64,000 bases of DNA, taken from Fulvivirga imtechensis AK7. Its GTDB lineage: Bacteria > Bacteroidota > Bacteroidia > Cytophagales > Cyclobacteriaceae. The notes under the pieces are model-generated. The model searched no databases. It had not been told where the DNA came from and saw only the letters and a list, made by a program, of their open reading frames with translations. Position 1 is the stretch's first letter; each line of letters starts with the position of its first letter. Of the stretch, positions 25,876 through 35,792 are shown one piece after another. A program made the translations under genes and the position numbers. Where the stretch lies: NCBI RefSeq assembly GCF_000331535.1, contig NZ_AMZN01000087.1, forward strand, positions 32,330-96,329. The letters run 5' to 3'.

Positions 25876-28800
25876 GTGAGAAGGTGGATTTTAATATTTT
25901 TTCTTTGCTTACTGGTCTCGGGTAGCCCATTAGTATCTTTTTCCCAATGCTATAACTTTATCAACTACGGAATATCGGAAGGGCTGGCCCATGAAAGGGT
26001 TGTAGATATCTGCCAGGATAAGTATGGCAACCTATGGTTCGCCACCCTGGGAGGAGGGCTTTCAAAATTCAATGGTCTTACGTTCGAAAATATTACCATA
26101 AGAGATGGCTTGGCGAGCAATTATGTCAGAGATGTAACTGCAGATAAAAATGGGAATATCTGGGCAGCCACAGCCACAGGGATTTCGAGGTACGATGGCA
26201 ACAGTTTTCGGAATTACCGGGTAGAGGGAGACGATGAAGCTGAAGTTTCCATAAATGTAGTATATGAAGATCATGCAGGTAACATATGGTTTTCAGCTCC
26301 GAAGGGAGATCTTGGAAAAATTGATGCTGTTTCTGGTGAGGTGCAAATTTATGATGTTTCCCATGCTCCTAATGACAAAGTAGTAGCCATCGCAGAGGAT
26401 CACGCTCACCAGATCTGGTTTATTTCTGTTGTCAAAGGGCTTTTTAGGTTTAATAATGGTACACCCGTCAATGTTATCAACCATGTCGACTTTAAGGGGT
26501 ACCTTTTGAGCTTGTTCATTGATAAAGAAAATATTTTTTGGCTTGGTTCTACAAAAGGTTTGTTACGCTTTGACCCTAATAAGCCTGACAAGATTTTTGA
26601 TTTCTTCGAACCGTTGGAGGGTATATTCTTAAAGTCGGCATTGGTGAAAGATCCCGGCAATTTTTGGGGAATTGCAGCCTTTGGGCTTGTTGAATATGAC
26701 TACAACGAGGTGAAAAGATTTTCATCTTCTCAGGGGTTCACGGATGCTAATATAAACAGCATGTTTTGTGACAGAGAGGGTAATATGTGGTTTGCAACGG
26801 ACGGAGACGGAATTTACAAATTATCCAATGAAATATTTACGCATTACGGGCAGGAGCAAGGCCTTAGTTCCAATCCTATTTCATCAATTGTGCAAGATCT
26901 GCAGGGTAACTATTGGTTTGCTACTTATGGTGATGGGGTCGATGTCTATAATGGTGAGGAATTTATCAACCTGGGGCAGGCTCAGGGTATTAATAACGCC
27001 TATTTATGGGCCAGTACTGTAGATAAACAGGGCAATGTTTGGCTGGGAACACGAAGTAGCGGGCTTATAAGATTTGATGGAAAACACTATAGCTGTTTCA
27101 ACGTAGATGACGGGCTGGTATATAATGCCATTCGATGCCTGTTTACAGATAGCCAGAATAACTTGTGGATAGGTACTTCTAACGGATTAAGCAGGTTCGA
27201 TGGCACACACTTTCATAATTACACAACAGAAAACGGTCTCTATGATAATATTATCTGGAATATATCAGAGCCTGTAGAAGGTAAGGTGATGGTGGTGACA
27301 CGTAATGGATTTAGCTATTACATGGAGGATAAAATGCGCGCCGATTTCAATGATCCCGATGTTTTTGACAAGCGGGTGAATGTTGCCCTGCAGGATAGCT
27401 TCGGTAACTATTGGATTGGTTATTCTGGGCATGGGATACTACACGTCAATAACAAAACAAAAAGAAAGGAATTCGTCACCTCACGAGAAGGTTTGAGTTC
27501 CGATCTCATTTACAACCTAATATTTGATGATGAAGGCAATCTCGTAGTTGGTACCGAAAGAGGGATGGATATTATTTTTCTTTCCGATGAAGGAGCAATT
27601 GACAGGATTAAAAACTATGGTAAAATTGAAGGTTTCCATAATTTTCAAACCGCACATAACACAGCTTACAAAGATATGAAGGGCAATATCTGGTTTGGGG
27701 GCTCGGAAGGCGCTTTCAAATTCAATCCGGGAAAGGCTTCAGTAAACAAAACCGAGCCACTCGTATACATATCCGGCCTCAAGTTGTTTTATGAAGAGGT
27801 GGATTGGGCGAAATATACAGATAGTACCACTAACTGGTTCAGTTTGCCCGTCAGGCCGAAGCTTCCTTACAATGAAAATAATGTAGTTATAGAATATTTC
27901 GGAAATAGCCTGACCAACCCGGAGGAAGTGACTTACAGGTTCCGGCTGATCGGTTTACAGGAGGAATGGAGCCCTGTAACTAAAAAATCGGAAGCTGTGT
28001 ATACCAATCTTTCTCCTGGTGACTACCAATTTGAAGTGATCGCTGCCAATAGCGATGGTGTATGGACTAAAGAGCCTGCTGTAATAACCTTTGAAATTGT
28101 CCCTCCATTTTGGCAGAAGGCCTGGTTTTTTATTATACTCATTCTGGGATTCCTGGTGACAATCAAACTGTTTAATGACTACCGAATACGCGCTAATCTT
28201 AACAGAGTACTGACGGTGGAGCGCATTCGTGCCGAGGAACTGGTAAAAGTGCGGAAGCGAATGGCCAGGGATTTTCATGATAATATGGGAAATCAACTGG
28301 CGAGCATAACGGTCTTTGCCAATCTCATCAGCCTCAAGCTGAAGGATAAGTCTGAGGAGATAGATGAATTGCTAAAAAACATTGAGAAGCATACGAAATC
28401 ATTATTCAACGGAACTAAAGACTTTATATGGTCCATTGACCCCGAAAGTGATCATCTGGGGGAGGTTTTTACCTACATAAAAGATTTTGGAGAAGACCTT
28501 TTTAACAGAACGGACATTTCTTTCTTTTCAAGATCAGATGAGTTGAATGGGGAGTGTTTATCATTGCCTTCCGGATGGAGTCGCCAGATCGTGCTTATTT
28601 TTAAAGAAGCAATGACAAATGCATTGAAACATTCTCAGGCTACGGAGGTTCACTTTAACCTAAACTTTACTAAAAGTGATTTCGTTATTAAACTTATGGA
28701 TAATGGGATAGGGTTTGGCGAAAAACAAAAAGGAAAAGGTAATGGTTTTAAAAATATTCATTCCCGTGCGGAACAGATCAATTGCCGGGTAGAAGTTGAA

Positions 28801-28884
28801 AGCACCCCGGAACGAGGTACGACAATTCTATTTTGCGGAAGTATTCAATCAGAACAAAGACAAAAAGGATTTAAAATTTATTAA
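25876..28884 (+). CDS. Two-component regulator-propeller histidine kinase
   Basis: A 1002-residue one-membrane-pass sensor. The start is GTG, giving a good signal peptide (ends SFSQ). Residues ~25-640 are two seven-bladed propellers built of repeats such as DKYGNLWFATLGGGLSKFNG, then a Y_Y_Y domain (about 660-745) and a membrane helix (about 752-770). The kinase is of the HisKA_3 type with the acceptor in ARDFHDNMGNQLAS (H801) and an ATPase with EAMTNALKHS and DNGIGFG. It lacks a fused receiver and DNA-binding domain, unlike hybrid HTCS proteins. The partner is the LuxR-type regulator 13 bases downstream, and the SusCD operon follows; it probably senses the ligand imported there. Confidence 0.92.
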   Translation: MRRWILIFFLCLLVSGSPLVSFSQCYNFINYGISEGLAHERVVDICQDKYGNLWFATLGGGLSKFNGLTFENITIRDGLASNYVRDVTADKNGNIWAATATGISRYDGNSFRNYRVEGDDEAEVSINVVYEDHAGNIWFSAPKGDLGKIDAVSGEVQIYDVSHAPNDKVVAIAEDHAHQIWFISVVKGLFRFNNGTPVNVINHVDFKGYLLSLFIDKENIFWLGSTKGLLRFDPNKPDKIFDFFEPLEGIFLKSALVKDPGNFWGIAAFGLVEYDYNEVKRFSSSQGFTDANINSMFCDREGNMWFATDGDGIYKLSNEIFTHYGQEQGLSSNPISSIVQDLQGNYWFATYGDGVDVYNGEEFINLGQAQGINNAYLWASTVDKQGNVWLGTRSSGLIRFDGKHYSCFNVDDGLVYNAIRCLFTDSQNNLWIGTSNGLSRFDGTHFHNYTTENGLYDNIIWNISEPVEGKVMVVTRNGFSYYMEDKMRADFNDPDVFDKRVNVALQDSFGNYWIGYSGHGILHVNNKTKRKEFVTSREGLSSDLIYNLIFDDEGNLVVGTERGMDIIFLSDEGAIDRIKNYGKIEGFHNFQTAHNTAYKDMKGNIWFGGSEGAFKFNPGKASVNKTEPLVYISGLKLFYEEVDWAKYTDSTTNWFSLPVRPKLPYNENNVVIEYFGNSLTNPEEVTYRFRLIGLQEEWSPVTKKSEAVYTNLSPGDYQFEVIAANSDGVWTKEPAVITFEIVPPFWQKAWFFIILILGFLVTIKLFNDYRIRANLNRVLTVERIRAEELVKVRKRMARDFHDNMGNQLASITVFANLISLKLKDKSEEIDELLKNIEKHTKSLFNGTKDFIWSIDPESDHLGEVFTYIKDFGEDLFNRTDISFFSRSDELNGECLSLPSGWSRQIVLIFKEAMTNALKHSQATEVHFNLNFTKSDFVIKLMDNGIGFGEKQKGKGNGFKNIHSRAEQINCRVEVESTPERGTTILFCGSIQSEQRQKGFKIY

Positions 28885-28897
28885 ACTATAACAACAA

Positions 28898-29527
28898 ATG
28901 AATTACTTCAGGTCAAGAATTGTAATCGTTGAAGACAACGATGCGGTAAGAGAGGGTTTTTCCTTAATCATCAATAGCGTAAGCAACTACTACGTGGTAA
29001 GTGGGTATGACAATGCCGAAGACTGCTTAAAAAACTTAAAAAAAGATAAGCCGGAGATCATTTTGATGGACCTGGAGCTGCCAGGTATGAACGGAATAGA
29101 AGCTATTTCGGCCATAAAAAAGATCAACACCAGTGTAGAGATCATCGTCAACACTATTTATGAAAATAGTGAACTGGTTTTCCAGGCCTTGTGCGCTGGC
29201 GCATCAGGGTATATCACTAAAAACACGAGCCATACTGAGCTGTTGGATGCTATTGACGAGGTGATACAGGGTGGGGCTCCTATGAGCAGTAAAATAGCTA
29301 AACTGGTTGTTAATTCTTTCCAGAAAAACCCCAACTCACCCCTTTCGGCAAGAGAAACAGAGGTACTCGAGCTGCTTTCTAAAGGGAAGAGCTACAGCAT
29401 GATAGCACAGGAACTATTTATTACAAAAGAAACAGCCAAATCGCACATCAAAAATATTTACTCAAAACTCCAGGTCAATAGTAAGTCAGAAGCGATAGCG
29501 AAAGCAACAAAGGAAAAGCTGATCTGA
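28898..29527 (+). CDS. LuxR/NarL-type response regulator
   Basis: A 209-residue two-domain regulator. The receiver domain has the acidic pair (VEDND), the phospho-acceptor in ILMDLELPG (D58) and the Lys of the C-terminal switch (YITKNT). The output domain is a LuxR-type helix-turn-helix (LSARETEVLELLSKGKSYSMIAQELFITKETAKSHIKNIYSKL). It starts 13 bases after the propeller kinase, so the two form one operon and one phosphorelay. The next gene is SusC, a plausible target. Confidence 0.95.
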   Translation: MNYFRSRIVIVEDNDAVREGFSLIINSVSNYYVVSGYDNAEDCLKNLKKDKPEIILMDLELPGMNGIEAISAIKKINTSVEIIVNTIYENSELVFQALCAGASGYITKNTSHTELLDAIDEVIQGGAPMSSKIAKLVVNSFQKNPNSPLSARETEVLELLSKGKSYSMIAQELFITKETAKSHIKNIYSKLQVNSKSEAIAKATKEKLI

Positions 29528-29968
29528 TGATATATAAGCTTTCTCCTTTGGCCCGGTGATATTATAGAGTCTCCACACATATTGCTCAATGCTTAAAGGA
29601 TCTACTCGTCAAAAGTAGGACGGGATGCCGCGCTTTTAATCCAAATGGCGCGGTTATTTCTCACCCATTTTAATTTTTTGCATCAGTTCAGGTGCTTCTT
29701 TTCAATCATCATATAAGAGCTGATATAACTCGACAATATTGACGTCAGGGGGAGGTTTATACCCTAAAAACATCCTTTGTGGTGATAAAAATACTCCAAA
29801 AATCAAGCATTTAGGGGGATTTTAATGACTACCCATTTTGAGACCTTTGATTAAGATCCGAATTAGGTTTTGCAGCATCATTGGTATTCCAAATATTATT
29901 TCATACCCAATCTTGAAAGCTTAATCATAAGGAGGTCGAATTTCATTTTATCACTTAAACAGTACAAT
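29528..29968. other. Leader region of the SusCD operon
   Basis: A 441-base gap between the response regulator and SusC. It must contain the SusC promoter and probably the regulator's binding site. I saw no clear -7 box and no strong palindrome. The open frame upstream of the SusC ATG at 29969 is not protein-like. Confidence 0.4.
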
Positions 29969-32900
29969 ATGAAGAAGTTTTTACTCTTTAGTTTCATGCT
30001 GGTGCTGGCTTTCGGAAGCTCCGACTTGTTAGCCCAGGAAAGAACGGTGTCGGGAAAGGTGACTTCACTGGATGAAGGACAGCCGCTACCCGGTGTAAAC
30101 GTGGTGCTGAAAGGTACTACTACCGGTACAGTTACCGATATCGATGGTAACTACAGGTTAAATGTTCCGCAAGAAGGAGGAACATTGATATTTTCATTCA
30201 TCGGCTTGGAGTCGCAGGAAACGGTGATTGGCACCAGGTCTGTAATTGATGTTCAAATGGCTTCTGATGTTACCCAACTGAGCGAGGTCATCGTTACTGC
30301 CCAGGGTATAAGAAGAGAAGCTAAAGCACTTGGCTATGGTGTAGAGCGTGTAGGAGGTGATCAGGTACAACAGGTATCAGAACCAGATCCTCTGAGAGCG
30401 TTGCAAGGTAAAATACCAGGAGTTAACATCATCAGTTCAAGTAGCGCTCCGGGTAGTGCTACCAGGTTGACCATTAGAGGTAATTCGTCTCTGCTTGGCG
30501 ATAATCAACCGTTATTTGTAGTTGATGGTGTACCTTTCAATAACAGCACCAACGCTACATTCAACCAACTTACCGGTGGAGGTTCTTATGGTAGCCGTAT
30601 TCAGGATTTGGATCCTAACAACATCGAGTCTATGACCGTACTCAAGGGAGCTGCTGCTGCCGCACTGTATGGCTCAAGAGCGGCTAACGGTGTTGTGCTG
30701 ATCACTACCAAGTCAGGTAGCCCTACAGTATCTAAAAAGGGATTAGAAATCACCCTTAATTCTGCTTACACAATGGAAGAGGTGGCTAACCTGCCGGACT
30801 ATCAGAACACCTATGGTACTGGTACCAACTTCAACTATAGCCAGGTAAACGGTTCGTGGGGCGCCCCGTTTGTTGGGACAAAACCTTATGCTTCGGTTAC
30901 AGAAATACCTCACTGGTATGATGGTGTTATCGGGCTGGAGGAATACTGGGGCACAACAGTTCCATACCGCGCATATCCTGATAACGTAAAGGATTTCTTC
31001 AAAACAGGCCATATACTTGAAAACTCTATCTCAGTAAGCGGTGGTAATGAGAATTCCGTACTTACCGTGGTGGCAAGCAGGACAAATCAGGAAGGTATTG
31101 TTCCTGAAACAGAGTTTAAAAGAACTAATTTCAGTATCGGAGGACAAACAATACTGGCCAACGGATTTACCATTGGAGGTAACTTACAGTACACCAATTC
31201 ATTCCAGCACAGTTTCCAGGGTGGCGCTAACAATGCTATAGGTAATGCTTCAGCATTTGGCCGTACCCTCTACCTGGGAAGAAACTGGGACCTTCATGGG
31301 CAACCCTATCAGAATCCGCTAACCGGAGGGAGTGTATTCTTTATAGCTACTTCGCAATCTGATAACCCTCTTTGGTCTGTTAAAAATGCCGGAATGGAAT
31401 CCGAAACAGACAGGTACACAGCTACTGTCAATGTAGGATACGATGTTCTGGACTGGTTGAATGTTGGTGCAAGACTCGGTGTGAATGGCTATACTCAACG
31501 TCAAACAGACTGGTTCCGTCCCGGATCGAGAGGAGCCAATGGTTCCGGTCAGATCACTGATTTTGATGTAGCATTCCAGGAAGTAGACTACAACCTGATC
31601 ATTACAGCTACCAGAGATATTACAGAAGATATCGGCTTCAGAGGTTTGATCGGTCACAATATTAACCAAAGAACTTTCGATTCACAGGCTTTCCAGGGAA
31701 CCGGTTATGTCGCTTTTGATATCGATGATATTGACAATACGAACAGCGTTATCCCGTTTGGGGGAACTTACTCTCAGAGGAGATTAATAGGAGCCTATGC
31801 TGACTTCAGCTTTGACTACAAAGAATTCGTGTTTCTGAATTTAACAGCCAGGAACGACTGGTCGTCCACGCTTCCCGAAGATAACAGGAGCTTCTTTTAC
31901 CCTGCCGTAAGTGCGTCATTCATTTTCACGGATGCCTTAAACATATCTTCAAATGTGTTGAACTTTGGTAAGCTAAGAGCCAACTGGGCGCAGGTAGGTA
32001 ATGATACAGATCCTTACCAATTGAACCCGGTTTATTTCCTTAATGCTAATGGTATCACTGCTGCCGGAGCAACAGCAATGCCTTTTATTGGTGTGCCTGG
32101 CGCAACATTACAAAATACCGCCCCCGATCCTAATTTGAAACCTGAGACTACGACTGAGATAGAATTTGGTACTGAACTACAATTCTTCAATAACAGAATA
32201 CGTGTTGATGCCGCTGTGTATCAGAGAGATTCGGAAGATCAGATTGCAGGTGTTGCTATTCCCGCTGAGTCTGGCTTTCAGTCGTTCTTCACTAACGTAG
32301 GAAAGGTAAGGAACAGAGGCGTTGAAGTGGGCTTGAGTGTGACTCCGGTGAGATTGAATAATGGATTTGAATGGAATTTCTACGGTACATTCACTCATAA
32401 TAAAAATACTGTAGAAGAACTGTTGGAAGGAACTGACGAGATTGTACTGAGAAATACTTTTGCAGGTTCTGTACAAGCGGTTCATATTGTAGGTCAGGAA
32501 TACGGTCTCATAAGGGGAACCGTTGCAGCCCGTGACGATGAGGGTAATCTGTTAATCGATCCGTCCAACGGACAGCTTATTGCTGATCTTACGCCAAGGA
32601 TCATCGGTAACCCTAACCCTGACTTCCTGGTGGGTATCACGAATACCTTCAGTTGGAAAGGGATCTCTCTGTCGGCTGTTATAGATTGGAGGCAAGGTGG
32701 CGATCTTTATTCTGTAACCAACCTTTCACTATTAGGTAGAGGTGTGACAAAGGATACTGAGGACAGAGAGATTACCAAGATTATTCCTGGTGTTTATGGA
32801 GACCCTAACACAGGTGAGCCCTTAAGAGATGATGCAGGTAATAAAATACCCAATCAGACAATCGTGGAGGAAAATACCCTGTGGTTTGGAAATACCTTCG

Positions 32901-33190
32901 CCATCAATGCTCAGGATGAATGGTCAGTATGGGATGCTACTACCATTAGGTTAAGAGAGGTGACTTTAGGTTATACATTTCCAAAAAGTTTATTAGAGAA
33001 AACACCTTTTGGTTCCGCCAGAATAGCATTTACAGGAAGGAATCTGTGGTACAACGCACCTAACTTCCCTAAAGCATCTAATTTCGATCCTGAAGTCAGC
33101 CAGTTTGGTAATACCAACGCACAGGGATTTGAATTTACTTCAGCGCCTTCAGTGAGAAGATATGGCGTAAACCTGAGTGTAACATTCTAA
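29969..33190 (+). CDS. SusC/RagA-type TonB-dependent outer membrane transporter
   Basis: A 1073-residue TonB-dependent receptor that imports oligomers across the outer membrane using proton-motive force. The ATG at 29969 gives a clean signal peptide (MKKFLLFSF...LLAQ). Then follow the CarboxypepD-regulatory-like domain (VSGKVTSLDEGQPLPGVNVVLKGT), the TonB-box region, the plug with the PLFVVDGVPFN and GAAAAALYGSRAANGVVLITTKSG signatures, and a 22-stranded barrel ending in YGVNLSVTF. SusD follows after one base. The substrate cannot be read from the sequence. Confidence 0.97.
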   Translation: MKKFLLFSFMLVLAFGSSDLLAQERTVSGKVTSLDEGQPLPGVNVVLKGTTTGTVTDIDGNYRLNVPQEGGTLIFSFIGLESQETVIGTRSVIDVQMASDVTQLSEVIVTAQGIRREAKALGYGVERVGGDQVQQVSEPDPLRALQGKIPGVNIISSSSAPGSATRLTIRGNSSLLGDNQPLFVVDGVPFNNSTNATFNQLTGGGSYGSRIQDLDPNNIESMTVLKGAAAAALYGSRAANGVVLITTKSGSPTVSKKGLEITLNSAYTMEEVANLPDYQNTYGTGTNFNYSQVNGSWGAPFVGTKPYASVTEIPHWYDGVIGLEEYWGTTVPYRAYPDNVKDFFKTGHILENSISVSGGNENSVLTVVASRTNQEGIVPETEFKRTNFSIGGQTILANGFTIGGNLQYTNSFQHSFQGGANNAIGNASAFGRTLYLGRNWDLHGQPYQNPLTGGSVFFIATSQSDNPLWSVKNAGMESETDRYTATVNVGYDVLDWLNVGARLGVNGYTQRQTDWFRPGSRGANGSGQITDFDVAFQEVDYNLIITATRDITEDIGFRGLIGHNINQRTFDSQAFQGTGYVAFDIDDIDNTNSVIPFGGTYSQRRLIGAYADFSFDYKEFVFLNLTARNDWSSTLPEDNRSFFYPAVSASFIFTDALNISSNVLNFGKLRANWAQVGNDTDPYQLNPVYFLNANGITAAGATAMPFIGVPGATLQNTAPDPNLKPETTTEIEFGTELQFFNNRIRVDAAVYQRDSEDQIAGVAIPAESGFQSFFTNVGKVRNRGVEVGLSVTPVRLNNGFEWNFYGTFTHNKNTVEELLEGTDEIVLRNTFAGSVQAVHIVGQEYGLIRGTVAARDDEGNLLIDPSNGQLIADLTPRIIGNPNPDFLVGITNTFSWKGISLSAVIDWRQGGDLYSVTNLSLLGRGVTKDTEDREITKIIPGVYGDPNTGEPLRDDAGNKIPNQTIVEENTLWFGNTFAINAQDEWSVWDATTIRLREVTLGYTFPKSLLEKTPFGSARIAFTGRNLWYNAPNFPKASNFDPEVSQFGNTNAQGFEFTSAPSVRRYGVNLSVTF

Positions 33191-33191
33191 A

Positions 33192-34862
33192 ATGAGAAAA
33201 ATGAAAACTATAGATAAATTATACAGATATATATCGATGTCACTACTTGTGGTGATATTGGCGAGCTGTGAAAAGGATTTTCTGGATATCAATACGGATC
33301 CCAACAATCCTACTGATGCACAATTGAACCAGTTGCTCCCCTCAGCACAGGTGAATATGGCATTCATTTTTGGAAATAGCCCGGGAGGATTGAATGGATA
33401 TGCCGGCACGATTATGCACCATTATGTAAGACGCGGTAATCTTAATGATTATGGATTGCAGGGTGGTGATTTCGCCATTACCACCGCATGGAACTCTATC
33501 TATGCCGGTGCTCTTACTGACTTAACCAACATTATTGATGCAGGTACGGAAAATGGCGATTTTCATTATGTGGGTATTGCCCAGATCATGAAAGCTTATA
33601 TCTATGCTACACTTGTAGACGTTTGGGGAGAGGTGCCTTATTTCGAGGCTAACCAAGGCTCTAGCAATCCATTCCCTCCGTTTGATGGAGGTGCAGCTAT
33701 TTATGCCGACTTATTCCTGACTATTAATGATGGTATAGCTAACCTGGCTAAATCTTCCAATTTTTCTCCGGGAGCTGATGACCTGTATTATGGAGGGAAT
33801 CTTACTAAGTGGAGAAAGCTTGCCAAGACGCTAAAGCTGAGAATGTATAATAACATCCGTTTGGTACAAAATGTAAATACAGATGTAACAGCTCTCCTGA
33901 ACGAAGGTGACCTCATCTCAGCGGCAGATGAATTTGAATTGGTATATGGATCCAGTATTTCTCCGGAAAACCGAAACCCTGGATACGTACAGGAGTGGTC
34001 TCCTGGTGGATCATTCTATTATATGGATCCTTACTTTTTCGAGATCTTAAGATCCCAGGATACATTTGGCCACGGAGGTGTTCAGTTTGGAGTTGAAGAT
34101 CCACGCTTGCCTTATTACTTCTTTAATCAATTGCCAGCCGGAGCCAGCGATAGCGATGCTGAAAATCCGTGTGCATATTGTCCCTCAGATGCTGGAACTT
34201 CTTTCCTGTCCATCTACTCGTATTCATTTAATATTGATCCTAATGAAGGCTTCGATCAGGGGCGATCACAAACCGTGGCAGGGCTTTATCCTCTTGGGGG
34301 TAGATATGATGATGGTAATGGAGGAATTGCTGCTAATGGAGCAAGCTTAACCGCAGGTCAGGTATCGGGAAATCCTGGTATACCCCAACGACTGCTGTCT
34401 TACCATGAAAGGTTGTTTATAGAAGCAGAGTTGGCGCAGGTAGGAACTACTGGCGGAAATGCCCGTTCACTGTTAAGCGATGCCATAGATGCTGCTTTTG
34501 CTAAAGTAAATGAATTGGCAGGTATGGCTTCTGCTCCCACTATAAGCAGCACGGACATCACAACTTATAGAGATGCGGTGCTGGCCAGTTATGATGCCTC
34601 TTCGGCGGCCGGGCAGCTTGAGATCATCATGACACAAAAATGGATTGCCGTTTTTGGAAATTCATTGGTTGCATACAACGATTACAGAAGAACAGGATAT
34701 CCGGAATTGCATAATGGTAACACTGATAATTTGAACGTAACGGTTCAAACCAGGCAATTCCCCGTATCATTTCCTTATGATATCGGAAACCTTCAGTTGA
34801 ATCCGAATGCTCCATCGCAAAGGGTGATTGCCACACAGAAAGTTTTCTGGGATAATAATTAA
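33192..34862 (+). CDS. SusD/RagB-family surface lipoprotein
   Basis: A 556-residue substrate-capture lipoprotein that caps the SusC barrel. The lipobox is LASCEKDF, followed by the FLDINTDPNNPTDA block typical of the SusD-like group 2 family (SusD/RagB nutrient-binding). Helical TPR-like segments follow in the middle, and the QKWIAVFGNSLVAYNDYRRTGYP motif lies near the C-terminus. It begins one base after SusC stops, so translation is likely coupled. The two lipoproteins downstream probably belong to the same uptake complex. Confidence 0.95.
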   Translation: MRKMKTIDKLYRYISMSLLVVILASCEKDFLDINTDPNNPTDAQLNQLLPSAQVNMAFIFGNSPGGLNGYAGTIMHHYVRRGNLNDYGLQGGDFAITTAWNSIYAGALTDLTNIIDAGTENGDFHYVGIAQIMKAYIYATLVDVWGEVPYFEANQGSSNPFPPFDGGAAIYADLFLTINDGIANLAKSSNFSPGADDLYYGGNLTKWRKLAKTLKLRMYNNIRLVQNVNTDVTALLNEGDLISAADEFELVYGSSISPENRNPGYVQEWSPGGSFYYMDPYFFEILRSQDTFGHGGVQFGVEDPRLPYYFFNQLPAGASDSDAENPCAYCPSDAGTSFLSIYSYSFNIDPNEGFDQGRSQTVAGLYPLGGRYDDGNGGIAANGASLTAGQVSGNPGIPQRLLSYHERLFIEAELAQVGTTGGNARSLLSDAIDAAFAKVNELAGMASAPTISSTDITTYRDAVLASYDASSAAGQLEIIMTQKWIAVFGNSLVAYNDYRRTGYPELHNGNTDNLNVTVQTRQFPVSFPYDIGNLQLNPNAPSQRVIATQKVFWDNN

Positions 34863-34879
34863 CAATCTAAAGAAATCTA

Positions 34880-35788
34880 ATGATGAAAAATATATATAAA
34901 ATTTTATTAACAGGTGTAATTGGATTGTTCTTATTTGCCTGTGAAGATGAGGATACCTTAAGGATCCCTCAGGATTTCGGAAAGGGTCCGAATGTGAGAA
35001 TAATTGTGGATCCTGATTTTAGCTTCATTGACTTTGATGATTTAAGTAGCGCTAAGCTGCAATTTGATCTGTATTCGGAAAGTAAAAATTTGGGAACGGT
35101 CGAGATCAGGGCTTTCTACTCAAGTGGAGGAGTTAATTCTGATACTGTTACCATGAAAACTTATACGCAAGCTGATATCGATGCTGCCAATGGAGTACTA
35201 AAAGATCAGGATATTACTGCCCAGGCATTAGTAGATGCCTTGGATCTACCAGGAGGTCTTGGTGGCCTTGCCGGTGGGGACAGCTTTACTTTTTTAAATA
35301 GAACCACCATGGATAATGGTACGGTTTATCCGAGTACTACGGTTGGTGGAAATTCCAATGTGACACCAAATATCACGAACTCTTCGGCAACTACAAGTTT
35401 TACCACTTCGTTCACCCTGTTTGTGGGATGTCCTTCTGATCAGGCGGAGTTTGTAGGTACATATAGCTCTGTGATTACAACCAGTAATTTTGGAGGGTTT
35501 ATCGGGAGTACAAATGATGAGGTAACTATCACCTTTAAAGGACCAGAGCCATTCAGATATCAGATTTCTGATATTTCCTCTCTGGCTTACGTTCCTTTTG
35601 GCGGGCAGGCTTATCCCGGAGATATCTACGATATCTGCGGCTCTCCGCAGATGCTACCTACAAACACTTTTGGTGCGACAGTAGATACAGGGGGTGGCAC
35701 CTGGGACCCGGATACCGGTACTTTAACCTTGAATCTTTTTGAAAGCTTCAATGGACTAACCTGGACAGTTGTTTTAACCAAAAAGTAA
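34880..35788 (+). CDS. Lipoprotein of the SusCD operon, type 1
   Basis: A 302-residue lipoprotein (lipobox LFLFACED). The middle part is a beta domain, and the C-terminal ~110 residues begin with a CPSDQAEFVGTYSS block and look all-beta. The same pattern (V-x-CP-x5-GTY) occurs in the next gene, so the two share a C-terminal module. I do not recognise the family. Position after SusD suggests a surface-exposed accessory that binds the same ligand. Confidence 0.8.
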   Translation: MMKNIYKILLTGVIGLFLFACEDEDTLRIPQDFGKGPNVRIIVDPDFSFIDFDDLSSAKLQFDLYSESKNLGTVEIRAFYSSGGVNSDTVTMKTYTQADIDAANGVLKDQDITAQALVDALDLPGGLGGLAGGDSFTFLNRTTMDNGTVYPSTTVGGNSNVTPNITNSSATTSFTTSFTLFVGCPSDQAEFVGTYSSVITTSNFGGFIGSTNDEVTITFKGPEPFRYQISDISSLAYVPFGGQAYPGDIYDICGSPQMLPTNTFGATVDTGGGTWDPDTGTLTLNLFESFNGLTWTVVLTKK

Positions 35789-35792
35789 AAAA